A stretch of 46,662 bases of DNA, from NCBI GenBank assembly GCA_016926235.1, contig JAFGOZ010000509.1:1-46662 (forward strand), in the 5' to 3' direction. A program made the translations under genes and the position numbers. The notes under the pieces were generated by a model. It saw only the letters and a program-made list of their open reading frames with translations, searched no databases and was not told the DNA's origin. This document shows, piece after piece, positions 25,456 to 34,656 of this stretch (positions are counted from its first letter, which is position 1; each line of letters starts with the position of its first letter). Origin of the DNA: Bacteroidales bacterium. GTDB lineage: Bacteria; Bacteroidota; Bacteroidia; Bacteroidales; UBA10428.

Positions 25456-26106
25456 TTACACCGCTTTCAGTTTCTCAATTAATTTAATTGGTTCACTATC
25501 CCTGAAAATAAAACTGCCTACTACAAACACATCTACTCCGGCATCCCGAAGGCCGCCCATGTTACCCAGGTCCACTCCTCCATCAATTTCAATCAGGGCT
25601 TTTGAGTTCTTTTTCAGGATCATTTCTTTTAGATCCCTGATTTTATTATAGGAATTTGGAATAAAACTTTGACCTCCAAAGCCGGGATTCACAGTCATAA
25701 TAAGTACCATATCCACATCCTCAATGATATCATAGAGCAAACTTACTGGAGAATGAGGATTAAGAGATACTCCTGCTTTCATCCCTTGTGATTTTATATT
25801 TTGAACAGTTCTGTGTAAATGTGTGCAAGCTTCATAATGAACCGTAAGCCAATTAGCCCCAACCGCCTTATATCTTTCAATATACTGATCCGGATTAACA
25901 ATCATAAGATGGACATCCAGAGGCTTGGTTGCTGCCTTCTTCACTGCTTCAATAACCGGAAATCCAAAAGATATATTTGGTACAAATACTCCATCCATTA
26001 TATCCAGATGTATCCAGTCAGCTTTACTTTCGTTCAGCATTTTAATCTCCTCATCCAGTTTTCCAAAATCTGCATTCAATATTGATGGTGAAAGTAAATG
26101 TCCCAT
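25456..26106 (-). CDS. rpe: Ribulose-phosphate 3-epimerase
   Basis: 216 residues, the usual length. A TIM barrel with 'SPSILNADFGKL' at the start, metal ligands His33 and Asp35 (WIHLDIMDGVFVPN), His66 (PLDVHLMI), and the Asp of 'IEIDGGV', plus the flexible 'MTVNPGFGGQSFI' loop and the phosphate-binding 'VVGSFIF' end. Interconverts ribulose-5-phosphate and xylulose-5-phosphate in the pentose phosphate pathway, in the cytoplasm. All key residues present. Confidence 0.96.
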   Translation of the reverse strand: MGHLLSPSILNADFGKLDEEIKMLNESKADWIHLDIMDGVFVPNISFGFPVIEAVKKAATKPLDVHLMIVNPDQYIERYKAVGANWLTVHYEACTHLHRTVQNIKSQGMKAGVSLNPHSPVSLLYDIIEDVDMVLIMTVNPGFGGQSFIPNSYNKIRDLKEMILKKNSKALIEIDGGVDLGNMGGLRDAGVDVFVVGSFIFRDSEPIKLIEKLKAV

Positions 26107-26128
26107 GTTTGTTTGTTTTAGTGAGAAA

Positions 26129-26136
26129 CAAAGATA
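26129..26136 (-). promoter_or_regulatory. Candidate -7 box of rpe
   Basis: Reads TATCTTTG on the minus strand, matching TAnnTTTG; would give a leader of about 15-20 nt before the rpe ATG at 26106. A -33 TTTG is not evident. Confidence 0.45.
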
Positions 26137-26337
26137 ATTATAAGATAGGTAAAATCTATACTCATCTGTTTGTAAATTTATAAAATGGCTATAAGCATTC
26201 CACCATTAGCTGCAGATTTTACTAATATTTAATGGCTAACAGCCATATCAAAGATAAAAAACAAGAAAATTAAGTGAAATTTTTTATTTGTTGTGAGTTC
26301 GATATAGCTTGATATTTATTCGACTGATTTTCAATAG

Positions 26338-26356
26338 CTCCTGGTTTTAACCAGGG
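26338..26356. repeat. CCTGGTTTTAACCAGG hairpin downstream of rpoD
   Basis: CCTGGTT and AACCAGG arms with a two-base loop, about 30 nt past the rpoD stop. It could terminate rpoD, but no T-run follows on the minus strand. Confidence 0.55.
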
Positions 26357-26385
26357 GGATAAATACATTTCTAAGAATAGAGAAA

Positions 26386-27249
26386 TTATCCCAAATATGT
26401 CTTTAATATTTTACTACGGGTAGCTTGTTTTAATCTTTTAATTGCCTTTTCTTTAATTTGACGGACACGTTCACGGGTTAGGCAGAATTCTTCTCCAATT
26501 TCTTCTAATGTATGAGGGTGTTTCCCATTTAAACCAAAATAAAGTCTGATTATACTCGCTTCTCTGTGAGTAAGGGTTGATAGTGCTCTTTCTATTTCTT
26601 TTCGTAATGATTCGTTTAACAATTCCCTGTCTGGACTGGGCGTATCCTTACTCAGCATTACATCGTACATATTTCCTTCATCATCATGGCTAAGGGGTGC
26701 ATCCATAGATACATGACGTCCTGAACTTTTTATAGCATCTTTAATATCTTCCGGGGCCAACTCCATAGCTTGCGATATTTCCAAAATAGAAGGTTCTCTT
26801 TCAAACTTTTGCTCTAATTCTGCAAGGGTTTTATTGATTTTATTTATTGACCCAATTTTGTTTAAAGGAAGCCTTACAATACGCGCCTGTTCTGCTAATG
26901 CCTGTAAAATAGATTGTCGTATCCACCATACGGCATAGGAAATAAATTTAAAACCACGGGTTTCATCAAAACGCTGAGCTGCCTTTATCAATCCAAGGTT
27001 TCCTTCATTAATAAGATCTGGAAGTGCTAATCCCTGGTTTTGGTATTGCTTTGCTACAGAAACTACAAAACGTAAATTTGCATTGATAAGTTTATTTAAA
27101 GCCTGGTTATCACCTTTCCTGATCCTTCTTGCAAGTTCAACTTCTTCTTCAGCTGAAATTAAATCCACCTTACCTATTTCATGTAAATACTTATCAAGTG
27201 AAGGAGTTTCGCGGTTGGTTACCTGTTTGATGATTTTTAATTGTCTCAT
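26386..27249 (-). CDS. rpoD: RNA polymerase primary sigma factor RpoD (Bacteroidota short type)
   Basis: 287 residues, the short form without region 1.1 that is normal for the primary sigma factor of Bacteroidota. Region 1.2 lies at about 17-45 ([25 protein letters not shown] in outline), region 2 at about 55-125 ([43 protein letters not shown]), region 3 at about 130-205, and region 4 at about 220-285 with the helix-turn-helix '[22 protein letters not shown]'. It recognises the TTTG/TAnnTTTG promoters found elsewhere in this window (family knowledge). Divergent from rho across 384 nt. Confidence 0.97.
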   Translation of the reverse strand: MRQLKIIKQVTNRETPSLDKYLHEIGKVDLISAEEEVELARRIRKGDNQALNKLINANLRFVVSVAKQYQNQGLALPDLINEGNLGLIKAAQRFDETRGFKFISYAVWWIRQSILQALAEQARIVRLPLNKIGSINKINKTLAELEQKFEREPSILEISQAMELAPEDIKDAIKSSGRHVSMDAPLSHDDEGNMYDVMLSKDTPSPDRELLNESLRKEIERALSTLTHREASIIRLYFGLNGKHPHTLEEIGEEFCLTRERVRQIKEKAIKRLKQATRSKILKTYLG

Positions 27250-27299
27250 ATCCAGGACTTTAAATTATTGCTAAAAGAGAAAAACACGTAATCGAGTTA

Positions 27300-27331
27300 T
27301 TTGAATAATTCAAATATTTTTTGTACTTTTG
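27300..27331 (+). promoter_or_regulatory. Promoter of rho
   Basis: TTTG (27300-27303), 20 nt, TACTTTTG (27324-27331): the full Bacteroidota -33/-7 consensus. Transcription would start near 27338, leaving a leader of about 295 nt before rho. Confidence 0.75.
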
Positions 27332-27344
27332 TTTACATTTTAGA

Positions 27345-27368
27345 TTGCTAATCTATTATTATTAGCAA
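27345..27368 (+). promoter_or_regulatory. Stem-loop at the 5' end of the rho leader
   Basis: TTGCTAAT (27345-27352) and ATTAGCAA (27361-27368) form a perfect 8-bp stem with an 8-nt loop, some 7 nt after the inferred transcript start. It could protect the 5' end or take part in control of rho; the long leader beyond it is U-rich and lacks an obvious ORF. Regulatory role is inference. Confidence 0.45.
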
Positions 27369-27633
27369 ACAACCGCAAATCGATAAAAAGCCTAAATTAA
27401 TATAAACATCTCGAAATTAGGAATTTTTTTCTCATTTAAGCACTAATTTCAAAATTATTTAATTTTTTTTTTGGTATTAATAATGAATTACGTATTATTG
27501 CAATGTATTTCCAATGTTTAATCGGAAAGATTTTTATCCAAATCCCATTTTCAATAGTATAAACTTGCAATTAGAAGAATAATTCTATTTATAAATAATA
27601 TCCGTATTTTAAATTTTAATTAACATATCAACG

Positions 27634-29262
27634 ATGTATGATATTCTGGAACTGAACAAGAAGCTGGTTAACGAGCTTCGTGATATCGCTAAAGAACTAA
27701 AGATAAAAAAAGTTGAATCACTAAAAAAACAAGATCTGATTTACAAAATTTTGGATCAACAAGCAATTTCGGCTACTACGAAAAATAATGCTCCTGGTGA
27801 TAAGAAAAAAATGCCTCGCCGCAGAATACCAAAAAACACTGAAGAAAGTGAGCCGAAACAAGTAAGTATTGATAGTTTTTTTGAAAAAGAGGAGGAAGTA
27901 GAAACACCCCCCGCCGAGCCAGTGAATGAACCCATTGAAATAAAAATGGAAGAACCTCCTGTACAAAAAGAAATTATTTCTGCAGAACAATATCTGCAAA
28001 GTCAAAAATCATATACCCCTCCCCTTGTAACTTCAAAACCCTCCGGCTATTCACAAAATATGAATAGGGAATATAATGATTACAAATCAAAACCGGGCAA
28101 CCAATATGTTACCGAAACCAAAACAGAAAAGGAACTTGATTTCGATGGTATCATAAGCAGTTCAGGCGTTTTGGAAATAATGGCAGATGGTTATGGTTTT
28201 TTACGTTCCGGCGATTTTAATTATCTCAACTCTCCCGATGATATTTATGTTTCGCAATCACAGATAAAACTCTTTGGTCTTAAAACAGGGGATACTGTGA
28301 AAGGGACTATTCGCCCCCCAAAAGATGGTGAAAAGTATTTCCCGCTTATAAAAGTTGAAGAAATAAATGGCCGAAGCCCGGATTTCATAAGGGACAGGGT
28401 TCCTTTTGATTATCTCACTCCACTTTTCCCTGACACTAAATTCCAGTTGAATGGTGGTCAGAATGACAGTCTTTCCACACGCGTAGTGGACATGTTTTCC
28501 CCTATAGGAAAAGGACAAAGAGGCCTGATCGTTGCCCAGCCAAAAACCGGTAAAACTGTATTATTAAAAGAGATAGCTAACGCCATAGCAAAATATCAAC
28601 CGGAGGTATATCTTATTGTCTTGCTAATTGATGAAAGACCTGAAGAAGTAACCGATATGGCTCGTAATGTTAATGCCGAAGTAATTGCTTCCACATTCGA
28701 TGAACCGGCAGAAAGGCATGTGCGGGTTGCTAACATCGTGCTTGAAAAAGCTAAAAGAATGGTAGAATGTGGACATGATGTGGTAATTCTGCTCGATTCA
28801 ATAACAAGGTTGGCACGTGCATTTAATACCATTGCACCTGCATCTGGAAAAGTACTTTCTGGTGGTGTGGATTCCAATGCACTTCACAAACCAAAAAGAT
28901 TCTTTGGAGCTGCACGTAATATTGAGAATGGCGGTTCTCTCACCATTTTAGCAACTGCTCTAACAGAAACCGGTTCAAAGATGGACGATGTAATATTCGA
29001 GGAATTTAAAGGTACCGGTAATATGGAGCTTCAGCTTGACAGAAAACTATCGAATAAAAGGATTTACCCTGCTGTTGACCTTACTGCTTCAAGTACACGT
29101 CGTGAAGACCTGCTTCTTGACAGAGAGTTCTTAAGTAAAATGTGGATTCTTCGTAATTATTTGTCTGATATGAATTCTGTAGAAGCTATGGAATTCTTAC
29201 GGGACAGGATGACAAAAACCCGTTCCAATGAAGAATTTCTTATTTCAATGAATAGTGAATAA
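27634..29262 (+). CDS. rho: Transcription termination factor Rho, with long N-terminal insertion
   Basis: 542 residues, versus about 420 in E. coli. Residues 1-45 are the Rho N-terminal helical domain ([22 protein letters not shown]). Residues about 46-165 are a low-complexity insertion rich in Pro, Glu and Lys. The cold-shock-like RNA-binding domain follows at about 168-250 ('[15 protein letters not shown]'). The ATPase domain carries the Walker A loop '[11 protein letters not shown]' (about 300-310), Walker B '[15 protein letters not shown]' and '[21 protein letters not shown]' segments. It forms a hexamer that releases RNA from RNA polymerase. A terminator follows immediately. Divergent from rpoD. 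Confidence 0.97.
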   Translation: MYDILELNKKLVNELRDIAKELKIKKVESLKKQDLIYKILDQQAISATTKNNAPGDKKKMPRRRIPKNTEESEPKQVSIDSFFEKEEEVETPPAEPVNEPIEIKMEEPPVQKEIISAEQYLQSQKSYTPPLVTSKPSGYSQNMNREYNDYKSKPGNQYVTETKTEKELDFDGIISSSGVLEIMADGYGFLRSGDFNYLNSPDDIYVSQSQIKLFGLKTGDTVKGTIRPPKDGEKYFPLIKVEEINGRSPDFIRDRVPFDYLTPLFPDTKFQLNGGQNDSLSTRVVDMFSPIGKGQRGLIVAQPKTGKTVLLKEIANAIAKYQPEVYLIVLLIDERPEEVTDMARNVNAEVIASTFDEPAERHVRVANIVLEKAKRMVECGHDVVILLDSITRLARAFNTIAPASGKVLSGGVDSNALHKPKRFFGAARNIENGGSLTILATALTETGSKMDDVIFEEFKGTGNMELQLDRKLSNKRIYPAVDLTASSTRREDLLLDREFLSKMWILRNYLSDMNSVEAMEFLRDRMTKTRSNEEFLISMNSE

Positions 29263-29280
29263 AAACCTAATAACTACCTT

Positions 29281-29317
29281 AAAAAACCTCCCTGTAATTT
29301 CTGCAAGGAGGTTTTTT
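29281..29317 (+). terminator. Rho-independent terminator of rho
   Basis: AAAAAACCTCC (29281-29291) pairs with GGAGGTTTTTT (29307-29317), an 11-bp perfect stem with a 15-nt loop and a T6 run, 18 nt after the rho stop. Confidence 0.92.
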
Positions 29318-29330
29318 ATGAATTGATGAT

Positions 29331-29343
29331 ACCCCAACGGGGT
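29331..29343. repeat. ACCCCAACGGGGT palindromic repeat
   Basis: Identical to 5321-5333; both copies are followed by a similar GTTTTAGA/GTTTATAGA tail. Small dispersed palindrome. Confidence 0.7.
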
Positions 29344-29418
29344 GGTTTATAGAAAAAAGTATTAGGTTATTTTTTTAGATAATTTATAACAAAGAATTAA
29401 CACGTCGAGGTATATTTA

Positions 29419-30591
29419 CTATCTCACCCTTGTTATCAGAATCCAGGTAACCTTTGTTCCAGCGACATAAGAAGCAAATTTAGTCAGGGTACCATTTTCA
29501 TTAATAGTATAAGCAACAATTTTACCGGAACCTTCACCTCCGGCATATAAAAAATCGCCATGGGTACTTAATGCAAATTCTCTGGGTGTAGGTTCTGTAG
29601 CATATTGGTTTATCAAAGTTAATAAACCATTACTACTGACAGAGTATGCCGCAATGCTGTTATGCCCTCTGTTAGAAGCATAAAGGTATTTTCCATCAGG
29701 TGTAATATGAATATCTGCACAAGTGTTATCCCCAGAATAATCAGAAGGTAAAGTAGATATATTTTGAAAATTTGTCAACAAACCTTTTGCATCTATATTA
29801 TAAGCACTTATGGAATTCCTGTTTTCGTTTATCACATACAAAATACTTTTTGCCGGGTGAAAAGTCATATGTCTTGGTCCTGTTCCAGTTTCTACATTTA
29901 TTTTGTCAGGATTATTAGGTACAACCGTACCAGATGATGAATTAAACTGAAACTGAAGAATAAAATCTGAAGCCCTGGCAGTGACATATAAAAACTGGTT
30001 ATTAGCACTGGTTTGAATACAATGAGGATTCACCCCGGCATCCTGATATACAGTTGCCATTGGTTCTATAATACTATCCCCTGTAATGGGATATACGGCC
30101 ATTTTTCCGGCATTATAATAAGCCGTTAGCAGGTGTTTATTAGTTTTGTCAGGTATAATATAAACAGGATTATCCAAAACCGGTGTTGTTTTTATATGCC
30201 TTAATTTACCGGTTGAGGCATCAATAGCAAAAGATGATACCTCTCCCGTAGATCGGATGGCCGCGTAAAGATATTTTTTAGACCGGCTTATTGCCAGGGA
30301 ACCTACCGTTCCAACAGTTGCTGCTTTTTCAACAAGTGATAATGTCCCATTTATCGTATCAACCTTGTATATGGCTATTTTATTATCATTGTCGAGTGAA
30401 GCATATAAATACGTATGAAGAATAACAGGTTCTGGTTCTTCAATCGTATCTTCAGGATTAATGATAATCGTAGTATCAACACCACCAGCAGTTGTATCAA
30501 TTGTTTTAGAATTATCAGGATCTGATTCTTTTATATCTTCCTTTTTGCAGGTTGCAAATAACAAAATCACAGCTATAATGTAGTAAAACAC
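29419..30591 (-). CDS. Lactonase-family beta-propeller lipoprotein
   Basis: 390 residues. GTG start at 30591 is forced, since an in-frame TGA lies just upstream and no ATG is available. Signal peptide ends 'LLFATC' with a lipid-attachment Cys at 15, followed by an acidic/Thr linker (about 16-58). The rest is a seven-bladed propeller of the 6-phosphogluconolactonase-like family: 'YLYASLDNDNKIAIYKVD', 'LAISRSKKYLYAAIR', 'CIQTSANNQFLYVTAR', 'HMTFHPAKSILYVINE' and 'IHITPDGKYLYASNRG'. The lipoprotein signal makes cytoplasmic sugar-lactone hydrolysis unlikely. Last of a three-gene minus-strand run, starting 17 nt after the Ldh-type gene. Confidence 0.82.
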   Translation of the reverse strand: MFYYIIAVILLFATCKKEDIKESDPDNSKTIDTTAGGVDTTIIINPEDTIEEPEPVILHTYLYASLDNDNKIAIYKVDTINGTLSLVEKAATVGTVGSLAISRSKKYLYAAIRSTGEVSSFAIDASTGKLRHIKTTPVLDNPVYIIPDKTNKHLLTAYYNAGKMAVYPITGDSIIEPMATVYQDAGVNPHCIQTSANNQFLYVTARASDFILQFQFNSSSGTVVPNNPDKINVETGTGPRHMTFHPAKSILYVINENRNSISAYNIDAKGLLTNFQNISTLPSDYSGDNTCADIHITPDGKYLYASNRGHNSIAAYSVSSNGLLTLINQYATEPTPREFALSTHGDFLYAGGEGSGKIVAYTINENGTLTKFASYVAGTKVTWILITRVR

Positions 30592-30608
30592 CTGTTTCCC
30601 TTTAATTT

Positions 30609-31679
30609 CTATTCAAATGCAATATCAAGGTTTTTGGCAATCTCAACCAATTCAGTTTTTACAGCAGGAATTATAGATATTCCCTCTTTCATAATCCGTA
30701 TTTCATTTTCCCTTTCAATATCTCCCGGAATGAGAACTTTGGGTTTCCCCGGTGCACTTTTAGCATTTCGAAAGGTATCAATCCATTGATCCATCTTTTC
30801 TTTGAATATGTCGGCTTCCTGAAATGCATCAATTCGCATAGCTCCGAAAAAATGACCGGTGCCCTCCCCCACCTTCTTATCCAGAACGGGAAGATATGCT
30901 ACTGAAGGCGGTACAAAAGGACCAAAATTTGCTCCTGAAAGCACAGCAGAAAAAATATCTACAATAGCACTCAGGCAATAGCCCTTATGGCTGCCACTTT
31001 CATAATCTCCACCCAACGTAAGCATTGAACCACCTCTTTTTAGTATTGATGGATCATCTGATGGCTTACCTTCATTATCCTGCACAAATCCCAGTCTTAC
31101 TTTTTCTCCCTTCTTTTCGGCTACTGCAAGCTTTCCCCTCGCAATGGGTGTAGTAGCAAAATCAGCTATAAATGGAGGATGATTCTTAGCCGGTATGGCA
31201 ACAGCTATCGGGTTCGTTCCCATCAAGCGGCTTACAGACCAGGTTGGTGCAACCAAAGGATTTGCATTTGTAAGACAAATGCCAATCATATCATGCTCCA
31301 GGGCCATCATTGCATAGTATCCGGCAATACCATAATGATTTGAGGCTTTTGTAGATACCCAACCCGAACCGACATTCTTCGCTTTCTCAATGGCAACCTG
31401 CATACTTTTTGTTGCAGCGATCATACCAATTGCCCCGTCACCATCTACTACTGCTGTACTGGGAGTTTCGTGCACTACTCTTACGTTAGGTTTAATATTT
31501 ATACGATCTGCTTTCCATAGCTGATAATAATCAATTATACGGATTACTCCATGAGAAGAAATGCCTCTTAACTCTGCAGCTAAAAAAACTTTAGCTGTGT
31601 CAAATGCATCCTGCTCGGAGCATCCCATTTTTATAAATACATTTTTGGTAAAATTCAATAGATAATCGTAGGTGTACAT
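30609..31679 (-). CDS. Malate/L-lactate dehydrogenase (Ldh2-type) family oxidoreductase
   Basis: 356 residues, normal for this NAD(P)-dependent family (PF02615), which includes malate, sulfolactate and ureidoglycolate dehydrogenases and is unrelated to classical Rossmann-fold LDH. Recognisable blocks: 'ELRGISSHGVIRI' with the active-site His, 'VDGDGAIGMIAATKSM', 'SNHYGIAGYYAMMALEHD', 'MGTNPIAVAIPAK', 'PPFIADFATTPIARGKL', and 'SGSHKGYCLSAIVDIFS' with Lys and Gly-Tyr. Substrate cannot be deduced. Ends 17 nt before the lactonase-like gene and starts 10 nt after the SDR, so an operon is likely. Confidence 0.92.
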   Translation of the reverse strand: MYTYDYLLNFTKNVFIKMGCSEQDAFDTAKVFLAAELRGISSHGVIRIIDYYQLWKADRINIKPNVRVVHETPSTAVVDGDGAIGMIAATKSMQVAIEKAKNVGSGWVSTKASNHYGIAGYYAMMALEHDMIGICLTNANPLVAPTWSVSRLMGTNPIAVAIPAKNHPPFIADFATTPIARGKLAVAEKKGEKVRLGFVQDNEGKPSDDPSILKRGGSMLTLGGDYESGSHKGYCLSAIVDIFSAVLSGANFGPFVPPSVAYLPVLDKKVGEGTGHFFGAMRIDAFQEADIFKEKMDQWIDTFRNAKSAPGKPKVLIPGDIERENEIRIMKEGISIIPAVKTELVEIAKNLDIAFE

Positions 31680-31689
31680 AGTATTCTAA

Positions 31690-32457
31690 TTAAGTAGTTC
31701 TTTTATTAATATGATTTACATTAGCCTGGTCGGTAGCCATTATAAGCATATCATTTATATTTACGTGTGGTGGACGTGTTATTGCAAAAAGTATTGCTTC
31801 AGCAATATCCTCAGCATAAAGCGGTGTCCATCCCACATATACCTGATCAGCTCTTTTTTTATCACCCTTAAAGCGTACATTGGCAAATTCCGTTTCCGCA
31901 ATCCCTGGTTCAATATTGGTCACTTTAATATTGTACTTCAGCATATCTATTCGCATACCTTTTGTAATGCCATTTACAAAATGCTTTGAAGCACAATATA
32001 CATTTCCCTTCTCATATACTTCTCTCCCGGCTATTGATCCAATATTTACAATATGCCCACTTTTTCGTTCAACCATTTGGGGGGCTATTGCCCTGGTCAT
32101 ATAAAGCAATCCTTTGATATTTGTATCAACCATAATATCCCAATCATCCAAAGAACCCTCATGCATCAAGTCCAGGCCTGCTGCCAGGCCTGCATTATTA
32201 ATAAGAATATCAATGACTTTCCATTCTTTGGGTAAGCTATCTATAGCTTCGGCTACTTCTTCACGGTTTCTGACATCGAACGTTAATGAAAAAACTTCAG
32301 CCTTAAATTTCGATTTTAAATCTGATTCCAGTTGTTGAAGCCTTTGGGACCTCCTTCCCGAAAGGATTAAGCGATATCCATTTTTTGCCAGAAGAATAGC
32401 AGCAGCCTCTCCAATTCCCGCAGTAGCTCCTGTGATAAATACAGTTTTTTTCATCAT
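31690..32457 (-). CDS. Short-chain dehydrogenase (YdfG-like NADP-dependent)
   Basis: 255 residues. Classical SDR: cofactor motif TGATAGIG near the start, an Arg pair after beta2 (SGRRS) suggesting NADP, NNAG, catalytic Ser (NIGSIAGREVY), and YCASK. Its pattern is close to YdfG 3-hydroxy-acid/serine dehydrogenase. First gene of the SDR / Ldh-type / propeller run. A TATCTTTG -7 box lies upstream. Confidence 0.92.
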   Translation of the reverse strand: MMKKTVFITGATAGIGEAAAILLAKNGYRLILSGRRSQRLQQLESDLKSKFKAEVFSLTFDVRNREEVAEAIDSLPKEWKVIDILINNAGLAAGLDLMHEGSLDDWDIMVDTNIKGLLYMTRAIAPQMVERKSGHIVNIGSIAGREVYEKGNVYCASKHFVNGITKGMRIDMLKYNIKVTNIEPGIAETEFANVRFKGDKKRADQVYVGWTPLYAEDIAEAILFAITRPPHVNINDMLIMATDQANVNHINKRTT

Positions 32458-32482
32458 TCAATTAATAAATCAATGCTGTTTT

Positions 32483-32490
32483 CAAAGATA
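32483..32490 (-). promoter_or_regulatory. Candidate -7 box of the SDR operon
   Basis: Reads TATCTTTG on the minus strand, about 25 nt before the ATG at 32457. No good -33 element. Confidence 0.4.
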
Positions 32491-32587
32491 ACGCATATGA
32501 TTATAAAATATCAGCCAATTTTTGAAAAAGAATGATGTACGATCACATAATTTACTATTTTTATATTTTACTTGACATTTATTGTTT

Positions 32588-34639
32588 ATGAACAATCGTG
32601 GCTCTATAGATTTATCCTTTAATCTCAGTGATAAAGACATACAAGACCTGGAAAAGTTATTAGGTAAAAGTCCTGAATACCTGGAAATGCTTTTTTATAA
32701 CACTTTAAACAATGCAGATAATAAAAACCTATTCCCCCATGATGCTGTTACAAAATCTATTCAAAATCATTTACTTACTATCGACAAGAACAAATCTATA
32801 TTAAGTGTAAGTGATACGCTTAGTTTATGTGGGAAAAAAGTTGCAGATACCAATGAGATCCTCTTACATATGGCCTTAAAGGGTGTCAGGGTAATATGTC
32901 AGGATATTATTATTAATGCTTCAGAAGATATTGATAATGAAATAATTCAAAAGATATGCTGGACAAAAAACATGGCAGGCATTCCTGTTTTTGTAAATAA
33001 AATCATTGTGGATAACAAAAAGCCATGCAATGAATTAATACTCCACCAAAATACAATAGGAATTATTTCTGAGTCGTCGACCATTCCAAACATTGTGAAT
33101 GAAGGAGACTTAATCTATTATGTCACTCTTTCAAATATATTCACAGATACATTTAAACCTACAGCCCCAAATTTAAAAATTAATGAAATACCTGAAGAAA
33201 CAATTGTACCCCTGTTAAACAGAATATTGCTTGAATTTATTGCAGATATTATAAACAGTGGTATATTAAATTATGGAGAAGTTGCTACACAATCAGGTAT
33301 TATATCAGCACTAACTAATTTGTTTAATAGTTGCAATAGCGGGATTTCCCTATCATTTGCAAAACAGGATTGTACAACTGAACCAAAGCTTACTCCTAAA
33401 ATCCTGTTAAGCGCACCTTTCCCGGGTTTACTATTAGTTGTTACAAAAAGTCATCAGCAAAGATTAGAGACTATTTGCTCCCGGCATCAACTGGATGTAC
33501 AAAACATTGGACAAATAACCAATAATCTAACACTTAATCTAAATATAAAAGATACACTTGAAACTTCTATCCCTGCATGTATATTGAATTACAATTACTT
33601 CGAGGTACAAGAAGAACGATCTTATAATTATACGGCCAAGCATGAATTTGATATTAGCCTGGTTTCTGAACCTGATGATCTTAGCCAGATTGGGAAAAAA
33701 ATGCTGGATTATGCCGGGATATCTCTTAAAAATGAATATAGCAAATTGTTTGATCATCATATTGGAAGCAGGATATTAAACAAAACACCCTTTCAGGTCC
33801 CAACAGTAATAAAAACTTTTGGAGACAAATATGCTATTACCACCGCAAACGAGATAATTCTGCTTAATACATCGAAATCCATTGAAAATCAAATATTAGT
33901 AGGCGTTTCACGAGCAATTGGCAAAACAATCTGTTGTGGAGCTGTACCTCAGCAAATCCATTATACATCTAACAACAATACAATCCTAAAAAAAATAACT
34001 ACACTTACTGAAAGCATTGAGCATGTCTATGGAATAAAAACCGGATATTTGGGTTACCAGCCCGTAGATTTATCAGAGGGATGTGCAATCGTTACCCTGA
34101 GTGTCAGCGGATTAATCGACAAAAAACAGCACTTCTGCACAATTGACTTCAAACAAAAAGGAGATATGGTATATATAATGGGAAATCCATTAAACGATAT
34201 TGCATCCTCGCGCTACCTTTCCTACATAAACAGTGATATAGAATCGCCTCCACCCTGCTTCGATCTGTTTTTTGATTCAAAACTTAAGAAAGCTTTACAA
34301 CATGTCGTTCAAAAAGGGCTCGTGAAATCGGCCCATATCATTCAGGAAGGGGGTATCTTTATGACATTGATTGAATCATCGCTAATAAATAATCTCGGGT
34401 TTGATATTACCAGTCCCGCCGAAGTAAGAAGTGATGCTTTTCTTTTTGGAGAATCTCCATTGGTATCACTGGTATCTGTGAGCCAATCGAAAGAAACCGC
34501 GTTTATAGACATGTTAATATCCCAGGGGCTGCCTTTTTATGCCTTAGGACATGTAACCAGGGAAGAGCTCAGGATCGACGACTCATCTTTGGGTTTTATT
34601 CTGGATTATAAAAGCAAACTCGGACAAGCAAAACCCTAA
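32588..34639 (+). CDS. PurL-like protein without the catalytic residues (FGAM synthase paralogue)
   Basis: I use ATG 32588 (683 residues); TTG 32582 is a weaker option. The order of segments follows small-type PurL: N-terminal 'LSDKDIQDLEKLLGKSPEYLEM'; dimer helices (about 70-110); 'ILLSAPFPGLLLVV' (about 271, where PurL has LISESQERMLLVV); 'FDHHIGSRIL' (about 387, PurL EYDHMVGT); 'GDMVYIMGNPLNDIASSRYL' (about 525); 'GLVKSAHIIQEGGIF' (about 577, PurL GLVKSAHDVSDGGL); 'LFGESPLVSLVSV' (about 620). The defining PurL motifs are absent: WSEHCSYK is replaced by LFYNTLNNA, SHNHPS is not found, and QDLGAAG is replaced by ATQSG. It is thus probably not an active amidotransferase partner, yet the frame is intact, so it may be structural or regulatory. 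It precedes ubiE by 17 nt. Confidence 0.72.
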   Translation: MNNRGSIDLSFNLSDKDIQDLEKLLGKSPEYLEMLFYNTLNNADNKNLFPHDAVTKSIQNHLLTIDKNKSILSVSDTLSLCGKKVADTNEILLHMALKGVRVICQDIIINASEDIDNEIIQKICWTKNMAGIPVFVNKIIVDNKKPCNELILHQNTIGIISESSTIPNIVNEGDLIYYVTLSNIFTDTFKPTAPNLKINEIPEETIVPLLNRILLEFIADIINSGILNYGEVATQSGIISALTNLFNSCNSGISLSFAKQDCTTEPKLTPKILLSAPFPGLLLVVTKSHQQRLETICSRHQLDVQNIGQITNNLTLNLNIKDTLETSIPACILNYNYFEVQEERSYNYTAKHEFDISLVSEPDDLSQIGKKMLDYAGISLKNEYSKLFDHHIGSRILNKTPFQVPTVIKTFGDKYAITTANEIILLNTSKSIENQILVGVSRAIGKTICCGAVPQQIHYTSNNNTILKKITTLTESIEHVYGIKTGYLGYQPVDLSEGCAIVTLSVSGLIDKKQHFCTIDFKQKGDMVYIMGNPLNDIASSRYLSYINSDIESPPPCFDLFFDSKLKKALQHVVQKGLVKSAHIIQEGGIFMTLIESSLINNLGFDITSPAEVRSDAFLFGESPLVSLVSVSQSKETAFIDMLISQGLPFYALGHVTREELRIDDSSLGFILDYKSKLGQAKP

Positions 34640-34656
34640 ATGACCGTACCGAAAGC

